Origin: Burkholderiales bacterium
GTDB taxonomy: Bacteria; Pseudomonadota; Gammaproteobacteria; Burkholderiales; Burkholderiaceae_C
DNA length: 7,486 nucleotides
Direction of reading: 5' to 3'
Assembly (NCBI GenBank): GCA_025352345.1
Contig: JANXTP010000036.1
Coordinates: 1-7,486, forward strand
The notes under the pieces are model-generated. The model was given only the letters and a program-made list of their open reading frames with translations. It made no database searches and had not been told where the DNA came from. The position numbers and the translations under genes are program-made. Numbering within the stretch: the stretch's first letter is position 1; each line of letters starts with the position of its first letter. Positions 4,924 through 7,486 of this stretch are shown in pieces.

Positions 4924-6852
4924 ATGGAACACACGAGAGAAATGCTGTTGCTGCCGTTGTCGAGTCTGGTGCCGTCGCCGCAGAACGTGCGGCGTCATAC
5001 TGCCGGGCAGATCGAGGAACTGGCAGCGCTGATCGACGCGCAGGGGCTGCTGCACAACCTCATGGTCACCGAGCAGGTGATCGGGCGCGGCAAGGCCACC
5101 AAGGTGCGGTTTGCGGTCGCGGCCGGTGAGCGGCGCCGTCGGGCGCTGCTGTTGTTGCAGCAGCGTGGCCGTCTGCCGAAGTCGCATGAGGTGCTGTGCG
5201 AGCTGGTGCCGCCCGAACGTGCGTTGGAAATCAGCGTGGCCGAGAACAGTGGCCGGGAGGCATTGCATCCGGCCGACGAGTTCGAGGCCTTCAAGGCCTT
5301 GATCGACGAGGGCAAGGGCATCGAGGACGTGGCGACGCGCTTCGGCGTGTCGGTGCTGACCGTGCAGCGGCGCTTGAAGCTGTCGGCGGTGTCGCCGAGG
5401 CTGCTCGGGCTGTACCGGCAGGACGGCATCAACCTCGACCAGTTGATGGCACTGACGCTGAGCGACGAGCACGAGGCTCAGGAACGCGCGTGGTTCGAAG
5501 CCCAGCCCTGGGATCGCACGCCTGCCGCGTTGCGGCGCGTTCTCACGGCGGGAGAGGTCGAAGCGGCCGGCAGCGCGCTGGTGCGTTTCGTCGGCATCGA
5601 AGCCTATGAGGCGGCGGGCGGCGTCGTGCGCCGCGACCTGTTTGACGACGCGCAGAGCCGGTTTCTGTCGGACGCCGCACTGGTGCAGCGGCTGGCAACC
5701 GACAAGGTGGAAACGCTGGCCGAGGCCGTCCGTGCCGAAGGATGGGCCTGGGTCGAGGCACGGCTCGATGTCGATTCCCACGCGCTTCGGCAGTTCGTGC
5801 CGTGCGAGCACACCCTGCGCAAGCCGACGAAGCAGGAGAAGGAGGAGCTGGCTGAACTCGACAGCCGCGCGGTCGAGTTGAAGCGTGAGGGTGAGGCGCT
5901 GAATGACACGGCTGAGTGGTCGGCCAACGATGCCGAACGCATCGACCTGGAAGAGCAGGCCATTGAAGAGCATCGCAAGGCGATCAAAGGGGCGCTCAAG
6001 ACTTGGCGTACCGAGGTGAAGCAGCACGCGGGCGTGATCGTCACGGTCGGCCGACAAGGGGATGCAGAGGTCGTTCGGGGGTTGCTGCGCCATGCCGACC
6101 GCAAGGCCTTGGCCGCATCGCAGAAGGCGACGCTGCGCGCGGGCGCAGCTTCCCCCGGAGAGTTGCCTGGCGATCCAGTGCAGTTGGGTGGGCTTGTCGC
6201 GCATCGGGGCGCGAAGTGCAGCGACAACCTCCTGCGTCGGCTGGCGGCGCATCGCACGGTCGCACTGCAGGTGATGCTGTCCCGCAATGGCGACGTTGCG
6301 CTGGCGGCTGTCGTGCACGTCTTCGTGCAGCGCGTCTTCGGGGACGAGTACCGGCGCGCCATCCCGGCCTTGCAGATCGCGCCGCAACTGTCCGCGCATG
6401 CGTTGCAGGCCGTCGCCGACGACTTGAAGCAGAGCACCGCGTGGCAGGTGCTGGAAGCCGCGCGGCTGGCCTGGCAGGAGCGATTGCCCGCGAACGCGGC
6501 CGAGTGGTTCGGATGGCTGATCGGACTGCCTCAGAACGAACTGCTCGATCTTTTGGCCCTGTGCTCGGCATCAACGCTGAACGCCTCGCCGAACAGTGGC
6601 GCGGCAAGTGATGCGAACGCACTCGCCGAGGCCGTGGGCCTGGACATGGCGGATTGGTGGGAGCCCACGGCATTCGGTTTCCTGAAACACGTGTCCAAGG
6701 CTCAGATCATGGACGCCATCAAGGAGGCGGGCTCGGAGCCGACTGTTGAAGAGTTGAGCGCGTTGAAGAAGGATGCGTTGGTGGTGAAGGCCGTGTCGCA
6801 ACTGGCCGGGAAGCGATGGCTCCCGCTGCCGCTGCGACGCCCGCCTGGTTGA
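4924..6852 (+). CDS. parB: ParB/RepB/Spo0J family partition-like protein (long, ICE type)
   Basis: A 642-residue protein, about twice the length of chromosomal ParB. Residues about 7-113 are the N-terminal ParB domain: SSLVPSPQNVRRH, then AAGERRRRA (68-74 region, the GERRxR motif), then VAENSGREALHPADEF (ENxxR motif, 107-111). In the family these motifs bind CTP and permit sliding-clamp formation. A helix-turn-helix follows at about 134-153 (DVATRFGVSVLTVQRRLKLS). Residues about 300-365 are charged and likely coiled coil. The long C-terminal part (about 370-642) has no function I can name. It ends with a helical module and RWLPLPLRRP. The ATG is chosen because GGAG (4914-4917) sits 6 bases upstream; a GTG at 4885 is in frame but lacks such a site. 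No parA is in the window, so a role in partition, in gene control or in excision/maintenance of the element is open. Confidence 0.9.
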   Translation: MEHTREMLLLPLSSLVPSPQNVRRHTAGQIEELAALIDAQGLLHNLMVTEQVIGRGKATKVRFAVAAGERRRRALLLLQQRGRLPKSHEVLCELVPPERALEISVAENSGREALHPADEFEAFKALIDEGKGIEDVATRFGVSVLTVQRRLKLSAVSPRLLGLYRQDGINLDQLMALTLSDEHEAQERAWFEAQPWDRTPAALRRVLTAGEVEAAGSALVRFVGIEAYEAAGGVVRRDLFDDAQSRFLSDAALVQRLATDKVETLAEAVRAEGWAWVEARLDVDSHALRQFVPCEHTLRKPTKQEKEELAELDSRAVELKREGEALNDTAEWSANDAERIDLEEQAIEEHRKAIKGALKTWRTEVKQHAGVIVTVGRQGDAEVVRGLLRHADRKALAASQKATLRAGAASPGELPGDPVQLGGLVAHRGAKCSDNLLRRLAAHRTVALQVMLSRNGDVALAAVVHVFVQRVFGDEYRRAIPALQIAPQLSAHALQAVADDLKQSTAWQVLEAARLAWQERLPANAAEWFGWLIGLPQNELLDLLALCSASTLNASPNSGAASDANALAEAVGLDMADWWEPTAFGFLKHVSKAQIMDAIKEAGSEPTVEELSALKKDALVVKAVSQLAGKRWLPLPLRRPPG

Positions 6853-6855
6853 CGG

Positions 6856-6889
6856 GATCAGGTGGGCGGGTGAACCTGCCCGCCTGATC
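6856..6889 (+). terminator. Strong hairpin just after the parB stop, without a T run
   Basis: The arms 6856-6869 and 6876-6889 pair over 14 bp with two G-U pairs around a 6-base loop, starting 4 bases after the parB stop. The following bases are TGTATTGGAG, which is the ribosome site of the next gene and not a T run. It could therefore be a transcript-stabilising or attenuating hairpin between parB and the membrane-protein gene. Full intrinsic termination is less likely. Confidence 0.5.
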
Positions 6890-6905
6890 TGTATTGGAGT
6901 GAATC

Positions 6906-7211
6906 ATGTGGCTGCTGTATGCACGAGCACCTGCGCCGGACGCGCTGTACTGGCCCGGCCGGCGCTGGCTTGCGGCCGTCGATGCCGTAGCGTGGCCGCT
7001 GGCTTGGGTGATCGTGTTCAGCCATGCGCCGAAGCCTGTCGGGCTCGTCGGGCCCTTCGTCGTAGCCATCGCGTTTCTATGCGCGCTGGGACGGCTGCAT
7101 CGTGCGCTGTTTGCAAACCATCGCTATCGGTTTACGACCTGGCGATGGGGTCGCGTCGCAGCGCCCCTGACGTTCATCGGTCTGGTGATAAGGCTGATGC
7201 TGACGGCGTAG
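6906..7211 (+). CDS. Small three-helix inner-membrane protein, unknown function
   Basis: A 101-residue hydrophobic protein with three predicted membrane helices at about 21-39, 44-62 and 84-100. The loop between helices 2 and 3 is strongly basic (RLHRALFANHRYRFTTWRWGR), and RR precedes helix 1. By the positive-inside rule the N terminus and the second loop face the cytoplasm. No cleavable signal or catalytic motif is seen and I recognise no family. The ATG has GGAG 6 bases upstream, and the sequence around it is nearly the same as that in front of parB (TATTGGAGT then ATCATG). It lies 53 bases after parB on the same strand, separated by the hairpin, so the two are probably co-transcribed to some degree. 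Its end is 5 bases from the end of the convergent alpA gene. Confidence 0.75.
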   Translation: MWLLYARAPAPDALYWPGRRWLAAVDAVAWPLAWVIVFSHAPKPVGLVGPFVVAIAFLCALGRLHRALFANHRYRFTTWRWGRVAAPLTFIGLVIRLMLTA

Positions 7212-7216
7212 GCAAG

Positions 7217-7444
7217 TCAGTGGGCAACTGTCGGACGCCCCTCTGTCCACCGCTCCAAGTCGGTTCGGCGCCATGCGATGGCGCGACTCGCAAGACGCAC
7301 GGGCGGGGGAAACTTGTCCTGTGCCACGAGTCGGTAGATCGTCGAGCGGCCCAAGCCGGTCATGCGCGTGACGGCCCACATGCGCAGGAAGGGCGACGCA
7401 TCCGAGCCGGGGGTGTCTGCGGTGTTCGCGTTCAGATCGGGCAT
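7217..7444 (-). CDS. alpA: AlpA family DNA-binding transcriptional regulator
   Basis: A 75-residue protein with the MerR-like winged-helix DNA-binding fold of the AlpA/excisionase group. Residues 1-17 are a polar leader. About 18-70 are the domain: FLRMWAVTRMTGLGRSTIYR (helix-turn-helix with the TGLGRSTIY signature), then DKFPPPVRL, then AWRRTDLERWTEGRP. In the founding example AlpA activates the integrase gene of a cryptic prophage, and relatives on ICEs control integration/excision or act as excisionases; which applies here is unknown because no integrase is in the window. A GTG five codons upstream is in frame, but ATG 7444 is preferred because GGAG lies 9 bases before it. It converges with the membrane-protein gene. 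An imperfect dyad lies 22 bases upstream of the start. Confidence 0.9.
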   Translation of the reverse strand: MPDLNANTADTPGSDASPFLRMWAVTRMTGLGRSTIYRLVAQDKFPPPVRLASRAIAWRRTDLERWTEGRPTVAH

Positions 7445-7465
7445 GGTGCAGCTCTCCACTTGAGT

Positions 7466-7483
7466 CCTTGGAGCTACTCTAGG
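7466..7483. promoter_or_regulatory. Imperfect dyad upstream of alpA, possible operator
   Basis: On the plus strand CCTTGGAG-CTA-CTCTAGG is an imperfect inverted repeat at the right edge of the window. Its shape is reminiscent of MerR-family operators. It lies in the presumed alpA promoter region and could also face a gene beyond the edge. With only 42 bases visible upstream of alpA no promoter can be assigned. Confidence 0.3.
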
Positions 7484-7486
7484 CGC

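Noticed and set aside
4593..5129. 178-codon plus-strand frame running into parB
   Set aside because: Overlaps the start of parB by 200 bases in another frame, runs through the small ORF, and its product shows no natural pattern.
4909..6399. Long minus-strand frame (496 codons) and other long frames antisense to parB
   Set aside because: They mirror the codon structure of the parB gene, which has clear family motifs on the plus strand; long antisense frames are normal in GC-rich coding DNA, and their products look like no known family.

Overview
The window looks like accessory DNA of a GC-rich beta- or gammaproteobacterium, of the kind found in Pseudomonas, Xanthomonadaceae and Burkholderiales. 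It most resembles the backbone of an integrative and conjugative element (ICE), a genomic island or a conjugative megaplasmid. The evidence is the set of families: an AlpA-type regulator, a very long ParB-like protein, an LPD7-domain protein, a DUF1173 protein, an OmpA-domain protein and a Gre-like factor. No integrase, relaxase, transposase, tRNA, rRNA or CRISPR array is visible. Family names rest on motif recognition by eye, with no database search.

Layout. (1) Bases 1-468, plus strand: the 3' part of a GreA/GreB-like gene whose start lies outside the window. (2) 469-697: a gene-free gap between convergent genes, with small dyads including a perfect 14-bp palindrome. (3) 698-4123, minus strand: a compact cluster read from right to left. 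It has a small hypothetical reading frame, an OmpA C-terminal-domain gene, an LPD7-domain gene and a DUF1173 gene, with gaps of 39 and 8 bases between the last three. The head of this cluster is disturbed: the hypothetical frame and the start of the OmpA gene overlap by about 190 bases on the same strand, which suggests a frameshift or a deletion junction. (4) 4124-4762: about 640 bases with no convincing gene but several strong inverted repeats, three of which carry or lie near a repeated GCAGAC/GTCTG core. (5) 4763-4873, plus strand: a probable 36-residue protein with a strong ribosome binding site. (6) 4924-6852, plus strand: a 642-residue ParB/Spo0J-like protein with the N-terminal CTPase-type motifs and a helix-turn-helix. 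A 14-bp hairpin follows its stop. (7) 6906-7211, plus strand: a 101-residue three-helix membrane protein. (8) 7217-7444, minus strand: an AlpA-family DNA-binding protein, with an imperfect dyad just upstream at the window edge.

How it may work together (inference). ParB and AlpA would govern maintenance and gene control of the element, and the segment upstream of parB is the natural place for its binding sites or a leader RNA. The minus-strand cluster looks like one transcription unit starting near 4124-4210. The members are of unknown or poorly known function but are typical ICE cargo. The most interesting parts are the structured segment upstream of parB, the unannotated small ORF there, and the scrambled start of the OmpA-domain gene.
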